A stretch of 64,000 nucleotides of DNA. Origin: Petaurus breviceps papuanus. Its lineage: Eukaryota; Chordata; Mammalia; Diprotodontia; Petauridae. The position numbers and the translations under genes are program-made. Below are positions 49,415 to 60,289 of the stretch, one piece after another. Every line of letters starts with the position of its first letter. The first letter of the stretch is position 1. The DNA lies in NCBI GenBank assembly GCA_028583685.1, contig JAMXIF010001194.1:5115130-5179129 (forward strand), in the 5' to 3' direction. The notes under the pieces are model-generated. The model was not told the origin of the DNA. It saw only the letters and a program-made list of their open reading frames with translations, and searched no databases.

Positions 49415-49605
49415 CATGATCTAGTAGAAAGAGTGGCTCTGGAGCTGATATTTAGTACCTGTGGATGTTGGCTTAGGGGTCACTTATCTTCCCTGGGTTT
49501 CAATTTCCCTATGTGTAAAATGAAGGGGTTGGACCAGCTGGACTCTGATGTTTCTTCTAGCTCTAACCTATGGTACTATATAGAATTAAAGCACTTGCAA
49601 AAATA
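49415..49605 (+). mobile_element. MIR-type SINE
   Basis: tagaaagagtggctctggag, ccctgggtttcaatttccct, atgtgtaaaatgaaggggtt, tggaccagctggactctgat. Confidence 0.6.
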
Positions 49606-50259
49606 TATAGAGCAAGATGCACAAAGAACTGAAACTCTTTATCCCAGAGGGGAAAAAAATTAAGGTGACAATGCAATCATTATCTTTAAATAAATCTTTG
49701 GCAGGAGAAGTAAGCTTATACCATTTGGCTCCAGCAGACTGAACTAGTAGTAAATGGTCACAGTTAGAGGGAGGTTAATTTTAGCCCCATATTAAAGGGA
49801 CAACTTAGTAGTGGCAGTATGTGGTAATCGACTGAGTCAGGAAGACCTGGGTTCAAATCCTTTTCCCCTTGCATTCCCTGGTCAATTCATTTACCCAGGC
49901 AACTTGAAAACTCTAAGTCTCAAGTCTTTAAGGATGTGAATTGCTGATGATGGGTCAAAGGAATTTCTGCTTGGGGTGTTCCCTACATTTATGAAATTAC
50001 AGACCTGAAAAAAAGAAAGAAAAAAACATCCTAGCATTTAGAACTGCCAAATGATGGAATGGATATCATCAACCTTGGTATGCCATCTCATCACTACACT
50101 TTACCTCTCTGATTGAAGGGTAGGGCCATGAATTCCAAACCTCACTCTAAGGAGAGAGCTTGGTTCAGATATCTCTGCATTTCTCATTTGGCTACATTAC
50201 TTTGGTATTTTTTTGACTTACTTCTCCACCATACCTTCTCTTCCCTCCCACCCCACTTT

Positions 50260-50414
50260 TCATCTTCTTTTTGTGTTTTGTCTTCTCCCATTAGATTGTA
50301 AGATCCTTGAGAGTAGGGACTGTCATTCTTTTTTTCATACTTGTATCTGCAGCACTTACCAAAGTACCTGGGACATAGTAGGCACTTAATAAACTTATTG
50401 ACTCTTAAATATTG
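50260..50414 (+). mobile_element. L2-like LINE 3' terminus
   Basis: cattagattgtaagatcctt, gagagtagggactgtcattc, gtaggcacttaataaactta. HAL1-like copy C inserted right behind it. Confidence 0.7.
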
Positions 50415-50423
50415 GGGGCAGAG

Positions 50424-50435
50424 CCAAGATGGTGG
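50424..50435 (+). promoter_or_regulatory. YY1-like site at the 5' end of HAL1-like copy C
   Basis: CCAAGATGGTGG begins 10 bases into the element. The AAGATGG core is the YY1 motif that sets the start site in human L1, at a similar place. Confidence 0.5.
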
Positions 50436-51325
50436 AGTAAAAGCATTGGTTTGGCATGGGTTTCATCTCCAATCACTTCCAATGCCTGTAAAAAAATTAC
50501 TCTAAACAAATTTTAAAGCTACAGAACCCACAAAGAGACAGAGAGAAACAAATCTCCTACTGAAGGCAGCCTGGCAGGATGACAGGAAAGGGCTATTGCA
50601 CCATACTGGGAGCCAAGTGCAGTCCCCTGTGAGCTGTGGTTCTGGGCTAGGGGGGCCCAAACTGGCCAGAGCAGACATCAGGAGAGTGAATCACCAACAG
50701 CTGTGGCAGTTTCCAGACTTCTTAACCCATAAACCCCAAAGAGAAAATAAAAGGTCAGTGGAGAACTCTGTTGGAAGGGTGAAGGAAGATCATGGTCTAG
50801 CCCCTGCCCCTGGGGCAAGAAGAATCAGAGGCATGGAGGCTGCAGCTGCTTTGTGGCTGCTTCCAGAGCTTTTGGCCTGCAGATTGTAGGGGGACCCAGT
50901 GACTATTCAGAGGGCAATCACTTTTGCTTTGGCCTGGTTGGATCTGGATCATGGTCTTGGGTGGTGGTCCTGGGGTGTGTAGCCAGTGTGCCAGAGCTTG
51001 TGGGAGCTGTAGAGAGGGTGCCCAACTAATAGCTCCAGAAGCTGTGAAAACCCCAGCCATTTGGGACATAGCTCTCTTCATTCTGGAAGCAGAGTTCTAC
51101 CATGGCAAAGAGCTCAAAAGTCAAGTAATTGGCTGGCAATATGAGCAAGCAGGGGAAGCACAAACAGACCATAGAATTCTTTTTGGGGGTCAAAAATCAT
51201 CAAAGCATGGAACTGGAGGAGGACAATAAAGTCAGAACTCCTGCATCAAAAGCTTCTAAGAAAAATATGAATTGATCACAGGCCATGGAGGAGCTCAGGA
51301 AGGATTTTGAAAATCAAGTAAGAGG

Positions 51326-51440
51326 CGGGGCAGCTAGGTGGAGCAGTGAATAGAGCACCAGCCTTGGAGTCAAGAGGACCTGAGTTCAAATATGACCTCA
51401 GACACTTACTGGCTGTGTGACCTTGGGCAAATCACTTAAC
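51326..51440 (+). mobile_element. tRNA-type SINE without A tail, inside ORF1 of copy C
   Basis: gcggggcagctaggtggagc head to aaatcacttaaccccaagag; short flanking aagag match. It replaces nothing: the ORF1 text resumes at REVEEKLRREM. Confidence 0.85.
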
Positions 51441-51908
51441 CCCAAGAGAAGTGGAGGAAAAACTGAGAAGAGAAATGAGAATGATACAAGAAAATCATGA
51501 AAAGGGAGTCAACAGCCTGCTAAAGGAGACCCAAAAATACACTGAAGAAAATAACACCTTAAAAAGTAGACTAACTCAAATGGCAAAAGAGGCCCAAAAA
51601 GCCAATGAGAAGAAGAATGCCTTAAAAATCCAAATTTGCCAGATGGAAAAGGAATTTCAAAAACTCTCTGAAGAGAATAATTCCTTCAAAATTAGAGCAA
51701 TTGGAAGCTAATGACTTTATGAGAAATCAAGATGCTGTTAAACAGATCCAAACAAACAAAATAGTAGAAGGCAGTGTGAAATATCTCATGGGAAAAACCA
51801 CTGACCTGGAAAATAGATCAAGGAGAGATAATTTAAAAATTATTGGACTACCTGAAAGCCATGATCAAAAAAAGAACCTAGACACCATCTTTCAAGAAAT
51901 TCTCAAGG

Positions 51909-52222
51909 GTGGGGCGGCCAGGTAGCACAGCGAGTAAGAGCACCAGCTCCAGTGTTGAGAAGACCTGGAGATCGAATCCTGGGCTCAGACACTCAGCACC
52001 TACCCAGAAACACCTGCCTGTGTAACCTTGAGCAAGTTACTTAACCCCAATTGCTTAGGGACAGCCAGGTGGCTCAGCAAGTAAGAGCACCGGCTCCAGT
52101 GTCGGGATGACCTGGATCAAGTCCGGGCTCAGATACTCAGCACCACACCCAGAAATAACTGGCTGTGTAACCTTGAGCAAGTTACTTAACCCCGATTGCT
52201 TTAAAAAAAGAAAAAAAAAAGA
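51909..52222 (+). mobile_element. Tandem SINE dimer inside ORF1 of copy C
   Basis: Two complete tRNA-type SINE units in the same orientation, 51909-52061 and 52062-52222, joined without an intervening A tail; only the second ends in poly(A). One pair of duplications, gaaattctcaagg, brackets the whole. Confidence 0.88.
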
Positions 52223-52789
52223 AATTCTCAAGGAAAATTGCCCTGATGTTTTAGAACCAGAGGGTAAAATAGAGGTTGAAAGAATCCACCAATCATTTCC
52301 TGAAAAAGACCCCAAAAAGAAAACTCCTAGGAATATTATAGCCAAATTCCAGAGTTCTCAGGTCAAGGAGAAAATACTGCAAGCAGCCAGGAAGAAACAA
52401 TTTGAGTACTGTGGAAACACAATCAGGATAACACAAGACCTTGCAGCTTCTATATTAAGGGACTGAAGGGCTTAGAATATGGTATTCTGGAGGTCAAAGG
52501 AGCTAGGATTAAAACCAAGAATCACCTACCCAGAAAAACTGAGTATAATGCTTCAGGGGAAAATATGGTCATTCAATGAAATAGAGCATTTTCAAGCATT
52601 CTTGATGAAAAAAATCAGAGCTGAACAGAAAATTTGACTTTCAAATACAAGAAGAAAGAGAAGCATGAGAAGGTAAACAGGAAAAAGAAATCATAAGGAA
52701 CTTATTAAAGTTGAACTATTTATATTCCTACATGGAAAAATGATCATTGTAACTCATGAGACTTTTCTCAGTATGAATATAGTTGAAGG

Positions 52790-52880
52790 GAATATATATG
52801 TGTATATGTATGTATGTAGAGGAGGGTGTATGCATGTATAAATATATATGTGAGTGTGTGCATATGTATGACATGTATAC
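52790..52880. repeat. TATG/TA-rich microsatellite in HAL1-like copy C
   Basis: Imperfect tatatgtgtatatgtatg repeats, in the same place as in copies A and B. Confidence 0.85.
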
Positions 52881-53031
52881 ATAGACAGAGAGACAGAGGG
52901 CACAGGATGAGTTGAATACGAAGGGATGATATCTAAAAATAAAATTAAGAAGTGAGAGAGGAATATATTGGGAGAAGAAGAAAGGGAGAGATAGATTAGG
53001 GTAAATTATCTCACATAAAAGAGGCAAAAGA

Positions 53032-53919
53032 GGCCAGAGAGGGGATCTGCTGCCCCCTCCTCGCCCCCTCCTCTGACTGCTCACCCTTCCCCTTTTCTCC
53101 TGTTGCTTGTCCTCTTCCTCTTCCCTTTCCCTCTCCCCCTCCCCCTCCTTCCTCCCTTCCCTGGCCTAGATGATGCCTTGTTGAAGACGGCTGAGGAAAC
53201 CACAGAGCCCGCTGAGGTGGACATCACAGGGCTGTGCCAGGACATGTTCTCCAAAATGGCCACGTACCTGACGGGCGAGCTGACAGCTATCAGTGAAGAT
53301 TATAAACTTCTGGAAAATATGAACAAAGTGACTAGCTTGAAGTACCTAGAAATGACAGATATTGCAGTAAACATAAGTAGAAACCTAAAGGACTTAAACC
53401 AGAAACATGCAGCCCTTCAGCCTTATCTGGACCAGATCACTTTAATTGAGGAGCCTGTAGCAGCTCTTGCACAGGCAGCTTACAAGTCAGATGCATATTC
53501 AAAGGGACTAGAAGCAAAGTACAAGAAGTTAGAAAGGCGATGAAAGAATTCTTTAGCACAAAGACTTTAACTACAAGAATGTTTTATAAAGAATATGTAG
53601 GATGGAACTTAGCACTAGGCTTCAGTTCCCAGAAGGAAGTGGTGCTGCTGATCCAAGAAGAATCCCAGCCCCTGCCTCTGGCTGGATGTGTAACTCTGGC
53701 CACCCCTGGTGTTTTCCTCAGCCTGTACCCCTGGAACCTCATCTTGTCATCTGCTTCCTTGTGTGCCCTGGACCAAGACTCAGAAATCAGGATCGACCCA
53801 GTCTAGAGCAGGCACAGATGAGAGGCTCTTGGCTCCCTGTATCCTCCCTTGCCCCCCACTTTCCTCATAACCTGTTCTTCAACTTAAATAATAAATGCCA
53901 ACATATGAAAAAAAAAAAA
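53032..53919 (+). pseudogene. BLOC1S2P: BLOC1S2 processed retrocopy, possibly from an alternative 5' transcript
   Basis: BLOC1S2 is a small coiled-coil subunit of BLOC-1 and BORC (lysosome-related organelles, lysosome positioning). The copy has coding similarity from TAEETTEPAEVDITGLCQDM to KYKKLERR stop (53543), a 3' UTR, AATAAA (53890-53895) and poly(A) (53908-53919). No introns divide the coding part. Instead of exon 1 (human MAAAAEGV...) it has a 130-base pyrimidine-rich tract ending ccctggcctag at 53169, like an intron's 3' splice site. A 99-codon frame from ATG 53244 (MFSKMATYLTGELTAISEDY) to the stop is uninterrupted. Duplication aaaagaggcaaaaga / aaaagaggcaagaga flanks it, inside the tail of HAL1-like copy C. 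Probably dead for lack of a promoter, but its expression cannot be excluded. Confidence 0.92.
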
Positions 53920-54606
53920 GAGGCAAGAGAACACTGTTATAATGGAGGGGAAGAGCAGGAAGGTGAAAGGGAATGGGTCAACCTTGCTCTCATTGAATTT
54001 GGCTTAAGGAGGGACTAACATACACATTCAATTAGGTATCTTACCCTACAGGAAAGCAGAGGGGAAGGGTATAAGGGTGGGATGATAGGTGGGAGGGCAG
54101 ACTGGGGGAGAGGGTAGTTAGAAAAGGAACAGGGTCAAAGTAGAAAATAGAATAAGTGGGGGGCAGGATAGGATGGAGGGAAATATAGTTAGTCTTTCAC
54201 AATATAACTACTATGGAAATGTTATGTGTAACTACACATGTACAACTTATGTTGAATTGCTTGTCTTCCCACTGGGGGTGAATGAGGAGGGAAGAAGGGA
54301 AAGACTCTGGAACTCAAAGTTTCCAAAACAAATGTTATAAAAAATTGTTTGTTTTTTAACATGTAACTGGGAAATAAGATACACAGGCACTAGGGTATAG
54401 AAATCCATCTTGCCCTACTAGAAAGTTGGGGGGGGGATGGGGGAGGATATAAAAGAGAACAGATTGGGGCAAGGGGTATTCAGTAGGCTTGCTATTTTGG
54501 GGTGGGAGGTAGGGGAAAGACAGGGAGAAAATTTGTAGCTCAAAATCTTGTGGAAATGAATGTTGAAAACTAAAAATAAATAAATAAATTGGACTCTCAA
54601 GTATTG

Positions 54607-55765
54607 AATGGTCTGGCTGATGAGGTAATAAGTTCCTCATCCACAGAGTCTGAATAATCACTTTTCAGGGATATTGGTGAAGACATTCCAGTTCAAGTAG
54701 GTGTTGGTCCCCAATTGACAAATGGTCAAAGGATATAAACATGCAGTTTTCAGGAGAAGAAATCAAAGCTATCTATAGTCATGAAAAAATGCTCTAAATC
54801 ATTATTGATTAGAAAAATGCAAATTAAAACAACTCTGAGGTACCAGATCATGCCTATTGGATTGGCTAATATGACAGAAAAGGAAAATGGTAAATGTTGG
54901 AGGGGATGTGGAAAAATTGGTTCACTAATGCACTGTTGGTGGAATTGTGAACTGATCCAGTCATTCTGGAGAGCAATTTGGAACTATGCTCAAAGGGCAA
55001 TCAAACAAGTATACTCTTTGATCCAGAAGAATCACCCCTAGGTCTGTACCCAAAGAGATTAAAAAAAAAAAAAAAGGAAAAGAATCTATTTGTACAAAAA
55101 TATTTATAGCAGCTCTTTTTGTGGTGGCCAAGAGTTGGAAATTGAGGCGATGCCCATCAATTGCAGAATGGTTGGACAAGTTGTTCTATATGGTTGTAAT
55201 AGAATATTAATGTGCTATAATAAATGATGAGCAGGATGATTTCAGAAAAACCTGGAAAGATATACTGAAGTGATGCAGAGTGTAGTGTGAGCAGAACCAG
55301 GAGAACAGTATACACAGTAACAGTAATGTTGTACAATGATCAATTCTGAATGTCTTAGTTATTTTCAGTAATACAATGATCCAAGATAATTCTGATGACT
55401 TTATGATGAAAAATGCTATTTACCTCTAGAGAAAGAACCTATAGAATCTGAATGTAAATAGAAGCATACTTTTTAAATTTTATTTTTCTTGGTGTTTTGT
55501 TTTGGTCTGTGTTTTCTTTCACAACATGGCTAATATGGAAATATGTTTGGTATGACTGCACATGTATGATCAATATTAAATTGCTTGCCTTCTCAAGGTA
55601 GGGGAGAGGAGAGGGAAGGATGGAGAGAATTTAGAACTCAAAATTTAAAAAAAATTGTTTTTACATGTAATTGGAAAAAATACAAAAATTTCAAGTAAGA
55701 GTTGGACTAGATGCCCTTTGAAGTTCCTTCTAACTTTGAGATTCCACAATTCTATGATCTTGGCC
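54607..55765 (+). mobile_element. CR1/L3-like LINE 3' end split by an L1
   Basis: 54607-54693 (gaggtaataagttcctcatc, aatcacttttcagggatatt) and 55706-55765 (actagatgccctttgaag, ttccttctaactttgagatt) join when the L1 piece is removed. Confidence 0.7.
54708..55691 (+). mobile_element. L1 LINE 3' end, plus strand, 5'-truncated
   Basis: gacaaatggtcaaaggatat, ttggaggggatgtggaaaaa, actgttggtggaattgtgaa, ttctggagagcaatttggaa are the canonical mammalian L1 ORF2-end text. About 980 bases. Flanked by caagtaggtgttgg / caagtaagagttgg (12 of 14 match). Confidence 0.85.
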
Positions 55766-55989
55766 ACAAGTGTCAGGATTTTTCTAGGGCAATGGAATAG
55801 GTGAAGGCATTGGGGGCAACTGGGGCAGAACAGGAAGGGAAAACGCTAGCACTTATTTCAGGAGTGGAGCTGATATCATTGAAGCTTGGATAGTTGAGTG
55901 ACACCAAAGAGGGCCAGGTTAGGGTGGGGTCAGATGCTCTATGTAGGAGTCAGAGTTTATTCCAGGCAGCTCTTGTTTTTCCATTCTTG

Positions 55990-56360
55990 TGCTAATAGTA
56001 GCTCACATTTCTTTAGAGCTTTCTCTTTTACAGAGGGCAGAGAATTGTCCTCACAACAACCCTGTGAGGCAAATAGTGCAGTTCTCATCATTATTAATTT
56101 AGAGTTGGTTATCTGGTTCCATTTCCCTCCTCCCCTCCCCCTGAATTTTACAGAAGAGGAAACTGAAGTCCAGAGCGGTTGTGACTTTTCCAAGGTTGTA
56201 TAAAAGTCCTCTCATTTTAAATACAGTGTTCTTCCCACTATAAGAGAAAAAATAAACAAACCAACCAACCCAAGCCTCAGAGAGGGAAAGTAAGTTGTCC
56301 AAGGCTGCAAAGCTTGTAAATGACAGAGCCAGGACTAGAAATCAGGCCTTTTGACTTCCT
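55990..56360 (-). mobile_element. MIR-type SINE remnants, minus strand
   Basis: 55990-56220 (tagctcacatttctttagag, cctcacaacaaccctgtgag, agaagaggaaactgaagtcc) and 56270-56360 (aagtaagttgtccaaggctg, gacagagccaggactagaaa). Confidence 0.55.
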
Positions 56361-56966
56361 TTCATTGTTCTTTTCATGGATCACGTCTGGATCAATGCAG
56401 ATGTCAGCAACAAACCGCCTACTTTGACTCAAGAGTTGTATGCTTACAACGTTTACCCTCTTTATTAGTGTCACTGAAATCTGTTCTTTCAATGGACATG
56501 GAGGGAACTTTTTTTTTAAGAGAAAGGGGTGGTATTTATAGTCTATTTCCTTCGATGGAATCATTGTTAGTTCCACAGAATTGCTGGCTGGTCTGGATAA
56601 GCCTGACCATCTTTCCTAAGCCTCTCCTTTTCTTTTCCCCTCTCTGCCCCAGATCAGAGGCCCAAGGTGCAGCATCTGCCACAACCATTCATGGATCACT
56701 GAAGGAAAAAATTGACAGTTGAATGCTGTTCAGGGCTCTAGCTTCCCCTGGCACTGGGCCCTTCTGTGCGAAGAGCTGTTGTTGTTTTATTTAAAGCCTA
56801 TTCAGAATGTGTTCCTACTGTTGCTAGGATACAAGATCTCTACTTGGAAAGAAAGGTTATCTCAAACATTTTAAATGGTTTTGCTCATTGCTTTAACTGG
56901 GATGTTAATTACCTGACAGGAGTGGAGGTTCAGCTGCCCACAAACACACAAAGACAGAAGTGAGTG

Positions 56967-56994
56967 AGTGTGTGTGTGTGTGTGTGTGTGTGTA
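56967..56994. repeat. (GT)n microsatellite
   Basis: gtgagtgagtgtgtgtgtgt-type run of about 28 bases. Confidence 0.9.
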
Positions 56995-57439
56995 TTGTCC
57001 TTTAAAGAACATCATTGCTTGGGACAAGTTAGATTGGGGTGGGGGTGGAGAGAAGAATCTTGAATCACTTTGGGATGTCAAAGATAGGAAAAGGTTAATT
57101 ATAGACTATTAGGCTGGAATGAACTTTAAAACATACAATGAACTAATTCAATACACACTTAAAATGGAGATTTTTGAGTCAACTAATGCATCAAGTCTTT
57201 ATATTTAAACTAGCAGGATTTTAAAAAAAAATTGTGACCCAATATTGATGTTATCAATCTTTTATCATTCTCATTACATTTTGGAGAGGGATTCAGGAGA
57301 CCTGGGTAATAGACTCAATTGCCACTAACTTGCTTTGAGACCTGGTGCAAAACACACTTTCTCTCTGGGTCTCGGTGTCCTTATCCATAAAAGTGATTCT
57401 ATTGTACTAGAATCTCATGACTAGATCCTCTCTCCAGCT

Positions 57440-57620
57440 CTGACATCTTGGGTCGGTCTGTCTTGCTCAGGACGTGAGCCACGTGGATGCCATTTCACAA
57501 GTTAATCAGGAGGGGGCAGCAGGTTGTTTACTTGGATGCCAATCTTTCCTGAGGGTGAGCTGCGTTACTATTGCCTTAGCAACCACAAGCTAGCCTTAGT
57601 CTCAAGAGACCTTGCTTTTT
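57440..57620. promoter_or_regulatory. Candidate distal element: CTCF-like and RFX X-box-like motifs
   Basis: TCAGGAGGGGGCAG at 57506-57519 matches the CTCF core at 12 of 14 positions, and ATTGCCTTAGCAAC at 57570-57583 matches the RFX X-box at 11 of 12 defined positions. The stretch is not an obvious repeat. Function is inferred only from motif match. Confidence 0.3.
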
Positions 57621-58056
57621 TGTTTTATCTTGGTCAAGGAAAAAGGTCCATGATGGGAAAACCTTATAATAAATTAAACTCGTAGCTGAATCAGCCTAGT
57701 GGGGGTTTCAGTTCCCGCCTCAAAGGTCAGCCTCTAGGGTCTCTTCTGATCCTCTACGTATGATCTATGGTTCAGCTTAATTTACTAATTCATCTGTTTT
57801 TTGGTGCTTTATAACAGAGGTGTCAAATTAGAGATAGCCCACAAAACTCTGGAGTGAGTCCTGAGCTTGATTAAAATGTAATTGGGAAATGTTTAACAAA
57901 ATAAATACAAATATAATACAACATAGGTAATGTTTATTTATGATTTTCTAAGTCAATAGATACAACAATAGTTGTATAAAAGATTTGTTATTTCTGAGAT
58001 GTTGCTTTAGATTCTGTGAGCTCAACAACTGTGGACTTTGAGATGGTTGTTAATTT

Positions 58057-58243
58057 CTTTGTTTTTTTTTTTTTTGTTGTTGTTATTTTTGCTTTTTGGA
58101 GGGGAGAAGGCAGGGCAATTGGCATTAAGTGATTTGCCCAAGGTCACATGGCTAGTGAGTGTTAAGTGTCTGAGGCCAAATTTGAACTCAGGTCCTCCTG
58201 ACTCCAGGGCTGGTGCTCTCTTCACTGTGCCAGCTGGCTGCCC
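58057..58243 (-). mobile_element. tRNA-type SINE, minus strand
   Basis: Poly(T), tggaggggagaaggcagggc, tgactccagggctggtgctc, gccagctggctgccc. Flanks ggttgttaatttctt / ggttgatcatttctt. Confidence 0.88.
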
Positions 58244-59390
58244 TGGTTGATCATTTCTTGCCAAATTCTCAGAGACTGACTGTAACCTCTTTCCAGAGCT
58301 CTATACACACCTATAAGAAGGACCCTTGTCCACTTCAGTAAAGATTTCCCACCAATACTTGAGACTGAGCTCATTACCTTTCTTTCTAAACTTCTGCTTA
58401 TCTTTCTTTTTTTTTTTTTTTGAGGGGCAATTGGGGTTAAGTGACTTGCCCAAGGTCACATGGCTATTTTTTGTGTTAAGTTTCTGAGGCTGCATTTGAA
58501 CTCAGGTCCTCCTGACTGTAGGGCCGGTGCTCTATTCACCAAGCCACCTAGCTGCCCCCTGCTTATCTTTCTAACTTCACTTGTCTCTCAATGGCATCAC
58601 CACCCTCTCTGATATGTGAAAATGTGTGTGAGTGGCTTCTAACTCTTTCCTCTCCTTTTCCCTCCCCTCCTTTGTACAATCAGTTGCCAAGTCCTGTCAA
58701 TTCTACCTCTGAAAAAAACTCCAGCTCTTCTTCTCCCTCCCTGTTCCTGATGCTGCCACCTTAGAATTCAAGATCATTCACCTGCATTTTGTCAATAGCT
58801 TTCTCACAGTTCTTCCCTTCTTGCACACACTTCTGACAGATGAGTATTTCCTTAGACATAATTATATTACTTCTCTTCTTAAGGACCTTCAGTGGTTCCT
58901 AATGGCCATGGCCCCCTTACCCATATCCAAGGTCTTTCAATAATCTGGTACAACCCTACCTTTCTAACCTCATCTCTTGCCGCTTTCATCTGAAAAGTCT
59001 ATGTTCCAATCTAACTGGAAGAATCTGGCTCCTGCAAATGTCCTTTTCTTTCCTGACAACATGAACATACCTTGGTTCATGCTGATTTTTGTGCTTGGAA
59101 TATCCTTAACCTTTTAAAATCCAGATCAAATGTCACCTCTGCCAGGAAGCATTCACTGCCTGCTCTCACCCCCTCAATGACTAATGATCTTTACCTAAAA
59201 AAACCCCAAACCCTTTTGTTCCATTTAAGTATTTATGTGTGACTGTGTCATAGTGAGTTATCTAAATATCTCATTCCCCTTACTAGATCATCAGCTTCAG
59301 AAGGGCATGTCCTTTCTACACTTACTGCTTTCTTCAGTGCTAATGCTTTTACACTATTTGGTGATTTGAATTATTGACTTGATTGAAGCA
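58244..59390 (+). mobile_element. L2-like LINE 3' region, split by a SINE
   Basis: gagactgagctcattacctt, gtctctcaatggcatcacca, ttctcacagttcttcccttc, ttcagtggttcctaatggcc, ccagatcaaatgtcacctct, aagtatttatgtgtgactg. Confidence 0.65.
58408..58558 (-). mobile_element. tRNA-type SINE, minus strand
   Basis: Poly(T), gaggggcaattggggttaag, ggtgctctattcaccaagcc, acctagctgcccc. Perfect 14-base duplication CTGCTTATCTTTCT at 58394-58407 and 58559-58572. Confidence 0.92.
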
Positions 59391-59429
59391 AACATTTAAA
59401 AATTAGAATACCAAGAAGTTATTTTGTGT

Positions 59430-59640
59430 GAAACATAGGTACAAGAAAGATGGAGTATTGAGTATTGTGGAGTATGGAGGGAACACTGGACACAGTTATA
59501 TGTGAGCTTGCATTCAGGTCCTGACACTGAATTGTTGTGTGACACTGGGCAAGTTACTTTTCCTCTCTGGGCCTCAGTTTGCTCATTTATCCAATGAGAC
59601 TGGATTAGATCTCTAAGACCCCTTCTATGACTCTGACTCT
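59430..59640 (+). mobile_element. MIR-type SINE
   Basis: gtgtgacactgggcaagtta, tctctgggcctcagtttgct, tgactctgactctatga. Confidence 0.7.
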
Positions 59641-59819
59641 ATGAAAGGTTTAGGTAAATTTATAGGTGATTCCAGTTTATTAGGTGGAAAAGGCAACCTG
59701 TTCCTGTTAGATCTTTATATGTTTGTACTGGTCAAGTCACAGAACTTTATTTGAAGTTTGCAAATACCACCCTCTCCCAAATTTACAAATGTTAAATATG
59801 TTCTATTTAATTTAAATAA

Positions 59820-59945
59820 AAGAAGCATGTCATTGTAGACAGAGCATTGCCCTTAAGCCAAAAAGACCTGGGTTCAAGTCCTTCCTCTGACTAATCCTGG
59901 CTGTGTGGGCAATTCATTTAATTTCTTGGTGCCTTAGATCAGGGC
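59820..59945 (+). mobile_element. MIR-type SINE head
   Basis: cattgtagacagagcattgc, aaagacctgggttcaagtcc, ggctgtgtgggcaattcatt. Confidence 0.65.
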
Positions 59946-60289
59946 TTCTTAAATTTTTTCCACTCATAACTCCTTTTTGGCAGAATTTGTTGGCACTTCA
60001 TGTCCTGAGGGCATACACACTGCAAAGTGCACATGCTGTGTGTTCAGAACCAAGGCTGCTGTGAAGTTGCCTGATGCGACACAGGCAAGTGCTGCCAGAA
60101 ACACCTTGGATTCATTATGTGTTTGATTTTGAATTGATTTTTGTTCATTACACATTCGGAAACCTTTTGCTATTGCCAAATATCCCTTACAGTTTAAGAA
60201 GTGCTGCCCTAGGCAACAAACACTCTACGATCAAAAGTTTCAGAGGAGGTGCCTATTAGCTTTAATATTATAGATTCAGTCTCTATCCC

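Larger units (their letters stand above)
50415..54592 (+). mobile_element. ORF1-only L1-related element (HAL1-like), copy C, with later insertions
   Basis: Full-length: starts GGGGGCAGAGCCAAGATGGT and ends in taaaaataaataaataaatt, flanked by actcttaaatattg / actctcaagtattg (50401-50414, 54593-54606; 12 of 14 match). Leader to 51140; ORF1 from ATG 51141 (MSKQGKHKQTIEFFLG) through the coiled coil, RRM (DNLKIIGLPESHDQ, TPRNIIAKFQSSQ, ILQAARKKQFEYCG) and C-terminal domain to about 52640. The tail is about 1.0 kb once the BLOC1S2 retrocopy is subtracted. ORF1 is broken by a stop near 51277, three SINE units and frameshifts. No endonuclease or reverse transcriptase is present anywhere in the element. 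Confidence 0.87.

Noticed and set aside
53103-53543. 146-codon frame as a complete BLOC1S2 gene
   Set aside because: The part upstream of residue 48 is an intron-like pyrimidine tract with no ATG. Only the 99-codon frame from 53244 is BLOC1S2-like, and the copy has a poly(A) tail and duplications.
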